NCBI GenBank assembly: GCA_030544215.1
Contig: JARZZO010000009.1
Coordinates: 48,603,129 to 48,667,128 of the forward strand
DNA length: 64,000 nucleotides
Direction: 5' to 3'
Source of the DNA: Zantedeschia hybrid cultivar
Taxonomy: Eukaryota > Streptophyta > Magnoliopsida > Alismatales > Araceae
A program made the position numbers and the translations under genes. Within the stretch, counting starts at the first letter, position 1. Every line of letters begins with the position of its first letter. This document shows positions 21,950 to 34,468 of the stretch, piece by piece. The notes beneath the pieces are model-generated. The model saw only the letters and a program-made list of their open reading frames with translations. It made no database searches and had not been told where the DNA came from.

Positions 21950-23150
21950 TTGCTCCTCTCCCAATCCAAGACCGTTGGTCCATCGTTAAGCGAAGACTCG
22001 ATCCCAACACGGGCACACAAATAGCATCTGAAATTCTGAATTAACAGGGAAGGTACGTAGTCCACCTCCTAGCATTCAAGAAATGAAGGTTATGTTTAAA
22101 CCAGCCCGAGACTCAAAAGATGTGTGTGCCTCTTGATGGGAAATAACAATACATAGGCTCCCACTATTTAGCTCTTGTCACTTTCAAGACCCTTGCTCAT
22201 GGTGTCTGGTTAGACGAAAGATATATATTATCCACTCAAGGGTTTTCTAGCCACTATATATCAAGTAAAGTCTTCGGCCTCATATGGTTCTAACGAGAAG
22301 AACCACTCTAATGTAGCTCCTTCTAGTAATCTTTTGAATAAGAATGCTATAGACCTATTATCACTCTGCCAAAAGGGGGGCTCGTAAAGGAAGTCCTTCG
22401 GATAGATAAATGGATTCTTGACCCATTGTATTTGCAATAAACTAACATCTCAGAGGGAGACAGATAGAAAACAAGGAGGACGGGAACTAAAACTTCTGGT
22501 CTTTTCTTTGCATCAACGATCTTCCTCAAATTCTTATATTACTCAACTATTTGGTTTAACTTTGAGAGGAGAGCCACAGTCAACTTGTCATTCTGGGACA
22601 CTGATGGTGGAATGTAAATTGACCTCTTGGATCCTTGCGGATAGTATTGGGGACATGCGGGTAGTAAAACCTGTCTACAGTATTCCCATCTGGTGGGAGA
22701 GCTCTTTGGAATGTGGGGGTCTGAGGTCTGAGGTAGTAAAACCGGTCTACAACATTCCCATCTCAGGTCGAGATACGAAGGCTCTCCATTGCTTGAGTGG
22801 GAATTTGAGTAGAAGTTTGAGTGGTAGAATTAACAGGTTTAGAAGAACCTGCAGAAGATTTGCCTTGAAGAATAACCTAGATAGCCTTGAGCTGACAAGG
22901 ATCCAAATGAGTGGCAAGCATTCCAAGAGCGGAGACAAGATCTAAAGAGGGGTTGGAAGATGAGTGCTCATTGTGATCCTAAGCCTCACCAGAGTTCAGA
23001 TTGGGTTCATATTCAAGAGCATGAACCTGGAGAATGTACGTAGTATCTTAAGGGGGGATTGTACTAATCGTACTAAGGTTTTTCAGGATTGTTATGAGGT
23101 TGATCTTGAGGATTATGATGGTCCAACAAATTATCATATTCATATGAAGT
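21950..23150 (-). pseudogene. Second gypsy gag-like remnant
   Basis: On the minus strand, near 22,975-22,900, the reading PSLDLVSALGMLATHLDPCQL resembles the N-terminal region of Tat-type gag. Near 22,360-22,260 SDNRSIAFLFKRLLEGATLEWFFSLEP resembles the capsid block LxxLFxxSLxGxALxWFxxLEP. Many stops separate the two, and no protease or pol follows. It is probably a separate, older gypsy fragment rather than part of the 15-19 kb element. The assignment rests on short motifs. Confidence 0.45.
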
Positions 23151-24982
23151 CATTCTAATAATTCTACATGAATGAAACATCATGTTTAAATCAGCAAAAG
23201 GTTTAAATAATTCTGCAAGCAATTAACAAACAAGTGAATGCATACATTTCTTAGAAGTTCCTTGTTTTGTTTAAATGCTTTTTAGACACGGTAGAATTCA
23301 CTAAATAGGTAGGATCCTAGTTCAATTCAGTGACCACTTTTAAGTGTTCGCAAAAGGACAATCTATCTGGGCCTTCAATGGTACAACCAACCCGATGAGC
23401 AAAGAGGGAGTCCCTTGCTTTTAGGAATTTATTGAGGCCTTGACACAAGCTTTTTCAATCCGAAAGAGAGGGACTGCCTCAATTGGAGGGAATCACAAGC
23501 ATTAAGGAGGTGTTTGACTCTTAGGATATGCAAAAGATGATTAGAATGCAAGCAATAGACTGAAACGGGTAACTTGAAACAAAGATCCAAATCACATCTA
23601 GGATAGAGGATGTGTTTCTGAATTTCGTCTACGACGGTAGGTGCGATTAAAGCAACTAGCCCCCTCTCCCAGACCCTCTTTGGACAGGAAACAGGTAGAT
23701 CAAATTACGTTTGTTGTAGATGAAGGCCTCTCTGTGATATGTTCACATATTCTAAATCGCATCCATACAGTTAGACGCGTTTCAAAATCGCATCCTCTCT
23801 CAACCAAACAGATAGAAGAAAAAGATAAAAATTCACACTCAAAATCTTGAATTCAGGTATGCCAAGCAATCAAAACACCAAAATATCCAAAAGTCAATTT
23901 CAAACAATCACAACTTCAAAGGGATCAAACAGGGCTAATTTGCCATTTAAAAGGGGTTGTGCACAAGGGATAAAAATCAGTGAAATAAATGTGCTCGAAG
24001 AGCACAATGGAGCACACACGAGGGTGCCAAAGGAGGTGACACACGAGGGTGTCGAGTGTAAAAAGAGAGCAAATAAAAAAGAGAAGGAATGGTAAGGTTA
24101 GTCCCACTGTGATTGCCAAAAAGTTATAAGCGCTTAATATGCTATTGAAATAAAAATTAAATATTATGCTAAAACAACAAGATCGTGATCATCAAAGAAT
24201 GAGATTCTCAAAAGAATAGAAAAGTGATCGCGTGTACCTTAGATTACCGGAATCACTATGAATCATTAACTTCTCTCTCTTCAGTCGGCCGATGAAGAAG
24301 AACCTCCTTTTCTTATTCTCACTCTCTTTGATGTTCCTTACAACTAAACAAGCAAACAAATACGATCAGAGCTTGATTGAAGGTATTTATGTAGTATTTA
24401 TTCTAAATGAGAATTAAACATGTAACTAATAAATTAGAAACTCACTTTTTTTGTCTTTTTCTTTAAAACCCTTATATACAAAAGGGAAATGAATCTATGA
24501 TGTGAATGTATGTGATGAAAATGTGATGCATGTAACTAAACTAGTGAAAAAAAAAACTAAAATTAGAACTAGAAGAAGAAGTTGACCCCTCCAAAAGTTA
24601 CCCTTGATTGAAGGTATCCTTCAATGAAGAAGAAGGCTTTCAAAAGAGAAAGATGGACTCCAAACTGTTGATTTTCATGCAAAGGGTAGATAACTATCTA
24701 CTCTCTTTAGTAGAACTCACAATGATCAATTAGCTAACCACTTTGAGGTCTCAAAGTACATGTGTATATATAGAGAGTTAATTCCTGCAATAAATCAATA
24801 TAAAATAGGGTTCTTGGACTCTAAGACACTCCACAACATGGAAAGCATCTAAAACTCTCTCACAACCTCAGATTAATCCGTAGAAAGAAGAATTAGCATG
24901 AAAAAAAACTATATTAGAAGTAAATTACTCAATTTGACTCAGATTAGGCCTTCTGAACTATGCAATCGAATCACGTCCAGTC
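23151..24982. other. Non-coding DNA, unassigned
   Basis: The sequence is AT-rich and has short frames without recognisable domains. It is probably old retroelement LTR or leader debris, as it lies between two gypsy/LTR remnants. A phrase TTGATTGAAGGTAT occurs at about 24,372 and again at about 24,605. Nothing else could be supported. Confidence 0.35.
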
Positions 24983-25280
24983 CTGCAGATGCATTTAAAA
25001 AGGCATCCAGCAACCAGGACTTCTTTTAGAGGGGCCAAAAAAATAAAATCAAAGATAAATATGAAAATTTTAAATGACGTCTACCATGGTGGACACGTTT
25101 TAGGTAAATAGTAATCTGTTAAAAAATCAAGTAGTTCATCAACTATGATTAAAACTTTAAATGACGTGAACTATGGAGGACACGATTCAGAAAATTTAAT
25201 AATCGATTAAAATTTTGATTTAAAAATTGATTATAATGAGAAACTTAAATGACATCCAGCATGATAGATGCGACTTAAAA
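24983..25280 (+). repeat. Relic of a Tekay-like LTR: four degenerate dyad motifs
   Basis: The block at 24,983-25,029 (GATGCATTT...AAGGCATCCAGCA...CTTTTAG) aligns with 46,545-46,590 in the Tekay 5' LTR. It is followed by three AAATGACGTC-like half-sites, each paired with GACACG/GATGCG-ATT at a short distance (25,071-25,104, 25,156-25,190, 25,242-25,280). Changes are mostly C to T or G to A, as expected for an old methylated LTR. The orientation is the same as the Tekay element at 46-64 kb. Confidence 0.6.
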
Positions 25281-25379
25281 GACTTAATTAAATTTAAAAA
25301 ATAATAGGTAAAAATCACTCAAATGATTAAATTAAAGACCACTTTGCGATATTATAATATGATATAAAATTTACTTAAT

Positions 25380-25740
25380 GTGAGCTCAAAATTAGTGTGT
25401 CCATACTAAGTGAAAGGGGCGCCCCATTCTCTCTCTCCTCTGCTTTGTCGTTTCTCGATTATCGAGAATTTCTGTTTGCATGCTGCAGGCACCATCATAG
25501 AGAAAAAAAGTCAACTATCATGTGACGAACTATCAACTGGAGGATCGTGTGGATATCGTTAGAGGTTGGGCACCTGTGTGGCTAACAACATTGCTCCATC
25601 GGAACTAATCAGTTGCAGATTCAACTCCACAGAAGGTGATGTTTGATCGTCGATTTAGATTAAATTCTAGAAATGGATTGAGTATAGTAGGAAAATTTTA
25701 GTTAATTATGTTTTCGGTGTGTTCTTTGTTTTTCCACCCA
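25380..25740 (+). mobile_element. Diverged copia LTR fragment (R-U5 region)
   Basis: GAGGATCGTGTGGATA near 25,540, followed by GCACCTGTGTGGCTAA and GTTGCAGATTCAACTCC...ACGGTGAT-like sequence to about 25,660, aligns with 15,090-15,205 in the copia 3' LTR. The preceding pyrimidine tract and GAATT context match as well. No coding region is attached. Confidence 0.6.
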
Positions 25741-26679
25741 TATCCTTACATATTGTACCGATCAGAGACCAGTCTTAGGGTTGATCGACTGATCCAAACT
25801 GGTATTGGTGTTGAACTAGGTTCAAACTAGTTTGTCCAAGAACCAAGTGGATGGCTGGTCCAATCCAAGTCGAACCAATTCAGCACACCTTGGATAATAC
25901 CCCTTTAAGTGTTGACAAAGAAAGTTTCTTACTCTCTCTTTTTAGGGGTATATGTTACTAAAAGCATTTGCTTGATATGCCTAAGTAATGAGGTAAGTCG
26001 ACGCAACCTGAAAATGCCTCACCTCACCTTCACCACACACACGCACACATTGCTTTTATCCAAGTGTTTTTTTTTTAGTACAACATGTGGTAAATTAATG
26101 TTTCTTCCTCTCCTACATTGTAGTTAGATAGCACACCTACTGCAATGACTTGACTGATGGTATTCTTGTATTTTGTAGGTTTCTGGCCTTTGACTATAGA
26201 TTTCTATACAATGTCTCTTTTGACTATGTCTAGTGCATGTCTTAATTACATATTGTTGCTTTTTCTTATTCTCAATGATTTTCAAGTTGTTAGAACTCTT
26301 TTGATCATGTATAGTCTCCCCCTTTATTAGATGATACTGCTTTTCTTAATTAATAGATGGTTTCTACAAATGGGTCTTGCAAGTATGGGACATGATCCAT
26401 AGTTCTTAGAACCATACATGTCATTTCTTGGATTCTTTTTTATCTTCCTCATACAGTTGTTTCTTCCTTCATGGTGATTTAGGAGGGGGAATACATGCTT
26501 AGGTGAGCACCTAGGCATTTGAAGTTAAGCCCATGCTCGCCTCACTCACTACCTTCTGCCTTTGGCTGCATAGGTTGAGTTAAACACTAACTCAATTATA
26601 GATTTTAGGGTCATGTAGGCAACAAACCCAAAAAAAATCTCAAGTATTATTTTGATTTTTGTGACCAAGGGTTAGGCTA
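25741..26679. other. Non-coding DNA, unassigned
   Basis: There are no recognised domains or repeats. A short CA repeat lies at about 26,033-26,049. Open frames are short and overlapping. Confidence 0.4.
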
Positions 26680-27264
26680 TTCCTAAAAATAGTAACTTTC
26701 AATACAATAGTTAAGTTCTATTATTCAAGAGAATGGGGGAGACATAAGACGATATCATACATAGGGATAAGGTAGGCTGGTTGAAGTTGAGAAATGCGTT
26801 GAATCATTTATGATCAATGGATCTTCTTGAATTTATAGAACTACTACCAGACTTGTTATGTTGTATGGCACTAACGAAAGAACATATGCAAAATGCGAGT
26901 GTAGTAGACATAAGAATATAGAGATAGATGCGCAGAAAGACCAATAAGAATAACTTCGAAATAAGCATATATGTGAAGACTTGGCGGCAGCTCTAGCCTT
27001 GAGCTTTTGGGAAAAAATAGGCTTAGTTAGTTTGGTCATCTACATTTCCACTCAAATTTGTTGCCAATTAGAATGTTTAATCAAATTCAAGTGGAGATTG
27101 GCAAAAGAGGTCAGGAAAAGGCCTAAAATTTAGATGTTTGATGTAGTAAGAACTTGACTTCCAAGATTTCACCGCAAATATGATGTTGGATAGATTAAAG
27201 TAGTAGGATAAGATTCACATAGCTGATCCTAAGTAACTATGTTAAGGCTCCGATGATGATGGCG
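26680..27264 (+). mobile_element. RTE-type LINE, 3' end fragment
   Basis: The frame near 26,680-26,790 reads IPKNSNFQY then IIHRDKVGWLKLRNA, matching the RT C-terminal block (VPKxxSFxYLG...DVxHRIxAGWLKWRxA). FIELLPDLLCCMAL near 26,835 matches KFYRTxxRPALLYG, and KIHIADPK near 27,210-27,235 matches the conserved end (WRKRIHVADPK) just before the stop. A short GATGATGATG tail at about 27,252 then resembles the simple-repeat tails of plant RTE LINEs. It is truncated at its 5' end, as usual for LINEs, and full of stops. Confidence 0.75.
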
Positions 27265-27682
27265 ATTTTGCGCTACCATCTCTCTCTCTCTCTCACGCAC
27301 ATAGCTTTAAAGGCCATCATACTAATTATCTAACAATATTGCAGCAAGAAATTCTATGTAGGTTAGCTTGCACATGATGTTTAGAGTTGTTATATTATTG
27401 GATTTTCAATTAAGCGTTATGCACAAATGTATTTAACCTTCTAAAGAATCACTTGTACGCAAAAAGACCTCTTGTAAAATATGTAGTTTTGAGGGAGAGG
27501 GCAACAAAGCGCTAATAAATGTAAGAAGGTGAACATGGACACCCCAAGAGATCTTGTGTGCAGTGTTCCCACCAGCAGGCAACCATGCTCTTATGCACAA
27601 ACAAAGGAGAGTGGATAAAGGCATCAGCTTCGGTGCCCATTTTATAGCCTTCCTTTGCAATTATGGAGTCTTGAGATTTTTA

Positions 27683-27971
27683 GGGCGTGTTTGACAAAAC
27701 TTCTACTTGAAAGTTACTTTTAGCTTCCACTTCTTACATAGAATGAGTTAAGGAAAAGACGTTATAACTAATTTTGCTTTATTACAAACGTCAAATCTCT
27801 CATAACAACTTCATTTTTTCTCCAATCTTAGAAGCTCCTTCCTTGTAGCTTTTGGTTGGAAGTCAAAATACAAGAAAAATACCACATAAAAGACTTCCAA
27901 GATCCACTGACTTTCATAAAAACTAGCTAAATGAAAATACAAAGGTACATCCAAATGGAAGCAACACGGCC
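27683..27971. mobile_element. Tourist-like MITE with TTA target duplication
   Basis: A 289 bp non-coding element has TTA at 27,680-27,682 and 27,972-27,974. Its ends are GGGCGTGTTTG and, on the reverse strand, GGCCGTGTTGC, an imperfect inverted repeat of the PIF/Tourist type. The interior lacks open frames. Confidence 0.6.
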
Positions 27972-27974
27972 TTA

Positions 27975-28403
27975 ATTGTTTTGCTAAGGCTTTTGGAAAA
28001 CTGAAAGTGGCTGACAGAGCAACAACTTCTTGGGATCATCTGGAGTTTGCTCGAGTGTTATGTCGATCATATTCCAAAGATTCCAACTACAGTCACGTTG
28101 TGATGGGGTGATTCAAAATTTTGAATTAACATCAAATCTAAAAACCAAACTTCCTTTAGTGCTATGGACTGGACATATGCAGAAGTCATGCAGTCTTCCA
28201 AGGATTACAGGCTAAGTCAGGACAGAGGTTCAGCAAATAGATTGTCCAACCCGATCAGAGAAAGAAGATGACCTTGTCTTCCTAACTAAACTCAGCTGAG
28301 TTAACCACGACTCCTGAGGTTGGGAGCTCGCAACTTGCCCATAATGCCTCTGAGTCAGATTTTAAATTGCTTTTGGCGAATGAGAAAGAAAAGGAAAAGT
28401 TCG
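27975..28403. other. Unassigned segment between two MITEs
   Basis: A short reading near 27,990-28,060 (AFGKLKVADR...WDHLEFARVL) faintly recalls the DUF4283 region of plant LINE ORF1 proteins, but it is too short and broken to call. The rest shows nothing recognisable. Confidence 0.3.
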
Positions 28404-28411
28404 TTGTATCT

Positions 28412-28800
28412 ACAGGTGTCAAGTGGGCGAGCCAATCCGTGGCTCTGCCCAACTCAGCTCATATTAAAAGAAATTAGGTTGGTCCAAATTATATAAATTG
28501 GGTTGGACTAAATTTAGGTTGACATTAGTTAAATATAGATTGAATTGGGCTAAAAACGGACTGACCCAATTTAATTTATTGACTCTTATAATAAATCATA
28601 CAAAAAGTAAAATACTTTTAAAAAATCATTATTTATAAACAGGGCCAGCCCAACCCAACCCACTTGTTATTTAATTGAGATTGAATTTAGACTAAATTTA
28701 AGTTAAATTTAGACTGAATTTAAACTGGGCTAAAATTAGACTGAACTATTTTAATTTGAGTTAGATCCAAATTTTCACATAACCTAATTTACATCCCTAG
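28412..28800. mobile_element. hAT-like MITE with 8 bp target duplication
   Basis: The 389 bp AT-rich element begins ACAGGTGTCAAG and ends ATTTACATCCCTAG, whose reverse (CTAGGGATGTAAAT) pairs with the start. It is flanked by TTGTATCT (28,404-28,411) and TTGTATCC (28,801-28,808), an 8 bp TSD with one transition, as expected for hAT. Internal motifs such as GGGCCAGCCCAACCCAACCC are common in this MITE group. Confidence 0.7.
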
Positions 28801-28808
28801 TTGTATCC

Positions 28809-29809
28809 ATTGATGCCAGTTGGAGAGAAGCCATACCCAGCTAGCATCACAAATTGTAGAAGGCCTTCGTGCCCACAAGTCGTGGAAGAGAAGGAGTCTT
28901 CCTTACAAGTCTATCATAGGAAGAGGAAAGTTGTGTTGCCAAGACCCCATGCATCCGTGGCAAAGCCCAATCGAAGCAGGTACATAAAGCAGCAGTTCGC
29001 TACTCATGCGGAACTAGGGGATCTGTGAGATGGCATCAGATCGGGGTTCTCCCATCGTACATCACGGATCTATCTAGGGAAAGACAACTTCTGTGTGAAT
29101 TCCATCTTAATCTGAGTTTTGTCTTGTTGGTAAGAACATTGAGTCAGTTTGCTGTTTCTTTTGTAGTCTATATGTAGTTGTGATGGTCGAGGAATCTCAC
29201 CTCAGCATTCAATTGTACTACCTCGGTTTATTCTTAAGAAAATTGGTGGTATAAGCCACACCTTTTAAGCAGTGGAACATTATGTTAGATTAAAATTTTA
29301 TCTTAAGTAAACTCTTCATTTAGGTTTGAAGGAAGAAACTATTCTACAAAAGGTGGCTAGACCATCAGAGAGAAGCTACACTCTGGCAATAAAAGAGAAC
29401 ATACTTCTACCCCAGGAAGTCTGGAAGAAGAAATGGTTTATCAACCAACTTCACTTACTAAACTGAAACCATGGGGGAAGGTGGGAGACAAATATATAGT
29501 TTAAATCTAGGGGGCAAGTACATCTTTTAAAGGTTCTTCTCTGCTAGTTGTTACATTGCATCAATCACACAACCTAACTGTTGGTATGCAAAAGTTGCCC
29601 CTTTCTAGATCCATCCCTTCATCTGTGGCTACTGGAAGAAAGTAGACATGCAAGCCCTTATGTGTTGAGCTCATTGGGGAAACCTCTCTCCCTCCACTAT
29701 TTCTCCAAGTCTCTCTGCATAGCCCCACCACCTGGCTATCTTCATCACTACTTGTGTGCATATTCAAAATTATCATTTTGGTTTCCATATTCTTTCAACT
29801 TTTCATAAT

Positions 29810-29813
<4 letters not shown>
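28809..29813. other. Non-coding DNA upstream of the DPMS1 pseudogene
   Basis: A 75-codon frame (28,801-29,028) shows no recognised domain and is interrupted upstream by the MITE. The rest, up to the AT microsatellite, is unassigned. It may include the old DPMS1 promoter, but no element could be identified with confidence. Confidence 0.35.

Positions 29814-29853
<40 letters not shown>
29814..29853. repeat. AT dinucleotide microsatellite, about 20 units
   Basis: An uninterrupted (AT)n tract of about 40 bp lies roughly 215 bp before the DPMS1 pseudogene start. Confidence 0.95.
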
Positions 29854-29855
<2 letters not shown>

Positions 29856-30429
29856 TCACGTTGTAGCCTACATCTCTTTGTGTCTTTTTTCCCCATATTT
29901 TCTATGTTACAGGACATGTCGACATTAACCAACTATTATATTCACGTGGAAATGATAGAGCTATTTAATTTGTTCATTAATGAAAATTTTTCAAATTTGT
30001 GAGTAGGTTTTCTTGCCTTCTCTCATTATTGAAAGGATAAAGCTGAGAGCAGATAAAGTAGTCAAAGGATGGGGGTTCTAGAGCAACAACTGGAAAGAAA
30101 GGAGAAGGGAAGCAAGTATAGCATCATCATTCCAACTTATAATGAGCACCTAAACATCGCGCTCATTACTTACCTCATCTTCAAGCATCTCAGGTATCCC
30201 ATAGTAAAAATCGAAAGCAAATGTTTTGATTTTGAGCTCAGCCTGTTTCCCTTTTTCATCCCCCTCACATATCTGTGGCTATGAATTTTGTATGTGCTCA
30301 GTATCTGTTTGGTGGGGTTTCATACTTTTTTGATATCTGCTTTTTAATGGCTATTTGGAGATATAGGTTCAGTTACCCTAGATAGCTTGGCATTCACAAC
30401 TTACAAACAAGATTAGACTTAATGGAAGT

Positions 30430-32525
30430 TAGAAATCTCCAGTTTATCTCTATATATATATTCATTCCTAATTTTATCTTTTCTAGTTCTACCACTCATC
30501 TACCTCAACATCCTCATCTCAGCAATATATAATTTTTGTATATGATCTTTTCTCACAGCCCAACATTCGGAACTATATAACATAGTAGGTCTTACAACTG
30601 TCATATAGAACTTACCTTTGATTTTTAAGGAGACCAGACAATTACAAAGGACTCCGATGCACTTCTCCACTTTAGTCAACCTGCCTTTACTCTATAAGTG
30701 ACATCTTCTTAGATCTCCCCATTATCTTGAATAATAAATCTTAAATAACGAAAGGTGTTACTTTTAGGAATAATTTGATCCTCGATAGTAACTAAATATG
30801 TATGGTCAACCTCTTTGTTACTGAAATTACATTTCATATATTTTGTCTTAATTTGACTAATCCTAAGTCTTTAGATTCCAAAGCGAATCTCTATTGTTCT
30901 AGTTTATCATTTAAACTCTTAATATCCTCATCCACTAGAACAATATCATCTGCAAATATTATACACTAATGGATGTCACCATGTAAGTGTTTAGTAGCCT
31001 CATCGATAATTAAAGTAAAAATATAAGAACTTAATGTTGACCCTTGATGTAATCCCATGTTAACAGGAAACTCTAATGTCTATATAGCAATAGTCCTCAC
31101 GCTCGTAGAAGACCTCTCATACATATCTCTAATCACATGAATATATCATTTAAATACTTCCTTCTTTTCTAAAGTCCATCAAATTAGCTCCTTAAGTGCA
31201 CGATCGTATGCTTTCCCTAAATCTTGTATAAATATTTCCTCATCTCTCTATATTTCTCCATTAATCGTCTCAATAGGAAAATAGCTTCCATAGTAGACCT
31301 ACTAGATATGAACCCAAATTGATTTTTTGAAACATTAGTAACACGCCTAAAATGCTTCTCTATTACTCTCTCTCAAAGTTTTATAGTATGACTCATAAGT
31401 TTAATTCTACGGTAATTATTATAATGTTGAAGATCTCCTATATTAAGGGACTAGACTTTCTCCATAAATGATTTTACAATCTTTATATAATGATCACTCA
31501 ACTTTTTTAATGAGAAAATAATATATTTGACTTTTATGCATGCCACTTTTATAAGTTATTAAATGCTCATCTCTCTTTTTAAAGTAAGTATTTGTAATTA
31601 TTAAGTCTTATGCAATAGCAAAGTCAAGAATGGTCCCACCCATGCCATTTCTATCACCAAAGCCAAAGCCTCCATGCACCCTCTCATACCCACTATTATC
31701 TTTTCTTACATGGTCATTTAAATTTCCCCCGACAAAAGTCCTTTCACCATTAGAGATATCATAAATTATCTTATCAAAATTCTCTCATATTGTTTTCTTA
31801 ATACTCTCTTATAATCCTATTTGAGGTGCATAAGCTCTAATTATATTTAAAACTTCTTCACCTACTACAAGTTTAACTAATGTCAGTCTTTCCCCCTCCC
31901 TTCTAACTTCTACCACATTGTCTTTAAACTCTTTATCTATGATAATAGCTACACTGTTTCTATTATTACTCTTACTTACATATCAAAGTTTAAATCTTCA
32001 ATTTCTTTAGCTTTAGAACCCTTCCATTTAATTTCCTGTAAACAAGCTATGTTGACCCTTCTATCTCTTATTAGTTTAATTAATTCTAAGTTTTTACCAG
32101 TTAGGATTCTTATATTCTATGTAGTTAAAGGAATTTTCTTCTTATTCTTATGGACTAACTTCTTTACTCGTGTTCGTCTAATGCACGAGAAGCCTTGCTT
32201 ATTTGCCACCGCAATCGGGCACCATTGTGGTGCATCGCTTATGGGGAACACCCTAGCAGACCCTTGCTCACTTCTCATTACATCCGGGGGCCGATGTAAC
32301 ACGTCACTTATAGAGAATGCCCTAGTAGCCCCTTTCTCACTTTTCATTATATCTGGGGACCGATGTAATGCGTCGCTTCCAAGAAACGTTCTAACACTAG
32401 TGGAAAATATTGGTTCAAGATTCATGGTTGGGTTATGACAAATTTTATTAAGTGCTAGTTGTCAACCTAACTTACACCCCCCTCCTTTATCAACGAGGCT
32501 TGGGACCGGCTATTGTGGAGTTGGT
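30430..32525 (-). mobile_element. RTE-type LINE, antisense in DPMS1 intron 1, decayed
   Basis: Reading leftward, the 5' region (32,525-32,430) has the CCAACTCCACAATAGCCGGT block. It is followed near 32,100-32,000 by LTGKNLELI and RRVNIACLQEIKW, the start of the apurinic-type endonuclease. AYAPQIGL (about 31,830), VHGGFGFGDRNGMGGTILDF (about 31,690-31,625) and FKKRDEHLITYKSGMHKSQI (about 31,590-31,530) continue that domain. Reverse transcriptase has FADDIVLVDEDIKSLNDKLEQ at 30,960-30,897, with the catalytic ADD intact, and ends in a CGHTR-like region near 30,480. The endonuclease Asp of GDLN is Asn here. Frames are interrupted throughout, and the 3' end with its tail is missing. This is the family often labelled craniofacial development protein 2-like in plant annotations. 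Confidence 0.82.
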
Positions 32526-34468
32526 TGCCTATACTATAGATAAAAAGCTTATATTCAAGATAGCCTCATTGCACTGTATCCAACTTATCAACATGTGATC
32601 ATTCTTACCATTATTATGCACTAATTTTGGAGGGAATTTGATTTCCTATACCAATATAATTGGAGAATATGTTGATATTTCTCGACTCTTTGGTCAGAGG
32701 TGCAGATTTTGAGATCATTGTCGTGGATGATGGGAGTATGTATGGAACTCAAGACATTGTCAAGCAACTGCAGCAAGTCTATGGAGAAGATTGCATTGCA
32801 TGAGCTTGATTAGATTATTCATGAAAGCCCTGAAACTATACCTAGACCTTGCTGCCTTTTTGCTTATTTATTCACTTACGTTTGGCTTATCTACTTTGTC
32901 TTCTGTTGGATGATGCATTAATGCAACTATTAAGAGCAAGGCCAAGGAATCTTGGTCTAGGTATATATGGATACACCTGACCATCCCCCTTCTTAAAGCA
33001 TGATATGAACAATCCTTAATTGGGTCTATTTTTAGGAACCGCATATCGTCATGGCTTGAAGCATGCATCTGGTGATTTTGTTCTGATAATGGATGCTGAA
33101 AGTTATCACACCATGTAGGTGATCAGGCCCCTTTCTATGTCAAATTATAAACACCCCCCCTCCCAAATTAATAGCAACAAGAACCTGAAAGCTCCATCTA
33201 ACTTTTGCTTCTTATTCTATCGCCAAAGTACTTGCCAAGCTTCATCAGGTAATAAACTTCCAGTGACAATTAATCATGTTATCTTGGGTTGTGCCTCATA
33301 TTGCTTAAAAACATGCACCAAAAGAAAAAAAAACTCTAGCTCTCGTATGCATCTTCATATGGAATACTTTCTTGGAGAGAGAAAATATATGAATATAAGA
33401 AAAGGGGTATTGCTTACCAATAGTTCCAAGCTAGTCCTTCCACTGGATACATTTGAAAACATTGATCAATTGCTTGGCATTAGACATCTTTTCCTCAGGC
33501 ATGGATTTTGTACGAAGGTTATAATGTCTATGTTGTTCTATGATTCCAATTACTTCTAGCAATTTCATTGTGCTAAAAAATTTCAAGAATGTTCACTATA
33601 ATTTAAGGTCTAGGTCAGCTTCCATCTTTTTGAAAAATATGGAAAATAGAGCTGTCAGTAACATCAAAGAAGAATGATGTGTTCCCTATCACAAAAAAGA
33701 CATTATTCTGCTTGATACATCTCATCAACCTTAAGTAAATGTTGATCACTAGGAAGCAGATAGAGACTGGTGCAAGTATTGTCACTGGCACTGATTATGT
33801 TAGAGGTGGTGGTGTACATGGGTGGAGCCTTATGCGAAAGCTTACAAGTAGAGGGGCAAATGTCCTTGCACAAACACTACTATGGCCTGGGGTATCTGAC
33901 TTGATTGGGTCTTTTCGATAAACAACACATTTTCATAACGTCTAGGGTACCTTTTCAACACTTATCTGTTACTAATATTCTTCTCTTTCCCACACTTTAC
34001 AGAAGATCTATCCTTGAAGATGTAATTCATTCATGTTTTAGTAAAGGGTATGTTATTTCAGATGGAGATGATCGTTAGGGCATGAAGGAAAGGGTATCAT
34101 ATTGAAGAGGTAAGTCCGATAAATTTCACTGTAACTGCATATTATGTCTTCTACTCCCTACATTTTGCTTGTGAACTACTTTAAGAGACCGAACTATGGT
34201 CAATTGAAATTTCCATGCAGTATGAACTATAGTTCCTTTTTTGTGCATGGTTGATGCAAATGTTTGTTGGGTTTGATCATTTGACTACACACGTTGTAGT
34301 TTCTTCATAGACTTGCAGTCTATTTTTCATTTCCTCAACACTAAGAAGAAGTCTTCATTTGCTACATGCCATTATTTATGTGCAGTTAATTACATGGAAA
34401 AATGTTTTTAACGTGTAGGGTGAAATGTTTTTGTCATAGGTAATTCTTTCATTGTGAATTTTCTACAT

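Noticed and set aside
27985..28215. Possible DUF4283/LINE ORF1 reading (AFGKLKVADR...LEFARVL)
   Set aside because: The similarity is limited to about 25 residues with stops soon after; it is not enough for a call.
28801..29028. 75-codon frame after the hAT-like MITE
   Set aside because: There is no recognised domain or splice context, and the frame is interrupted by the MITE on its left.
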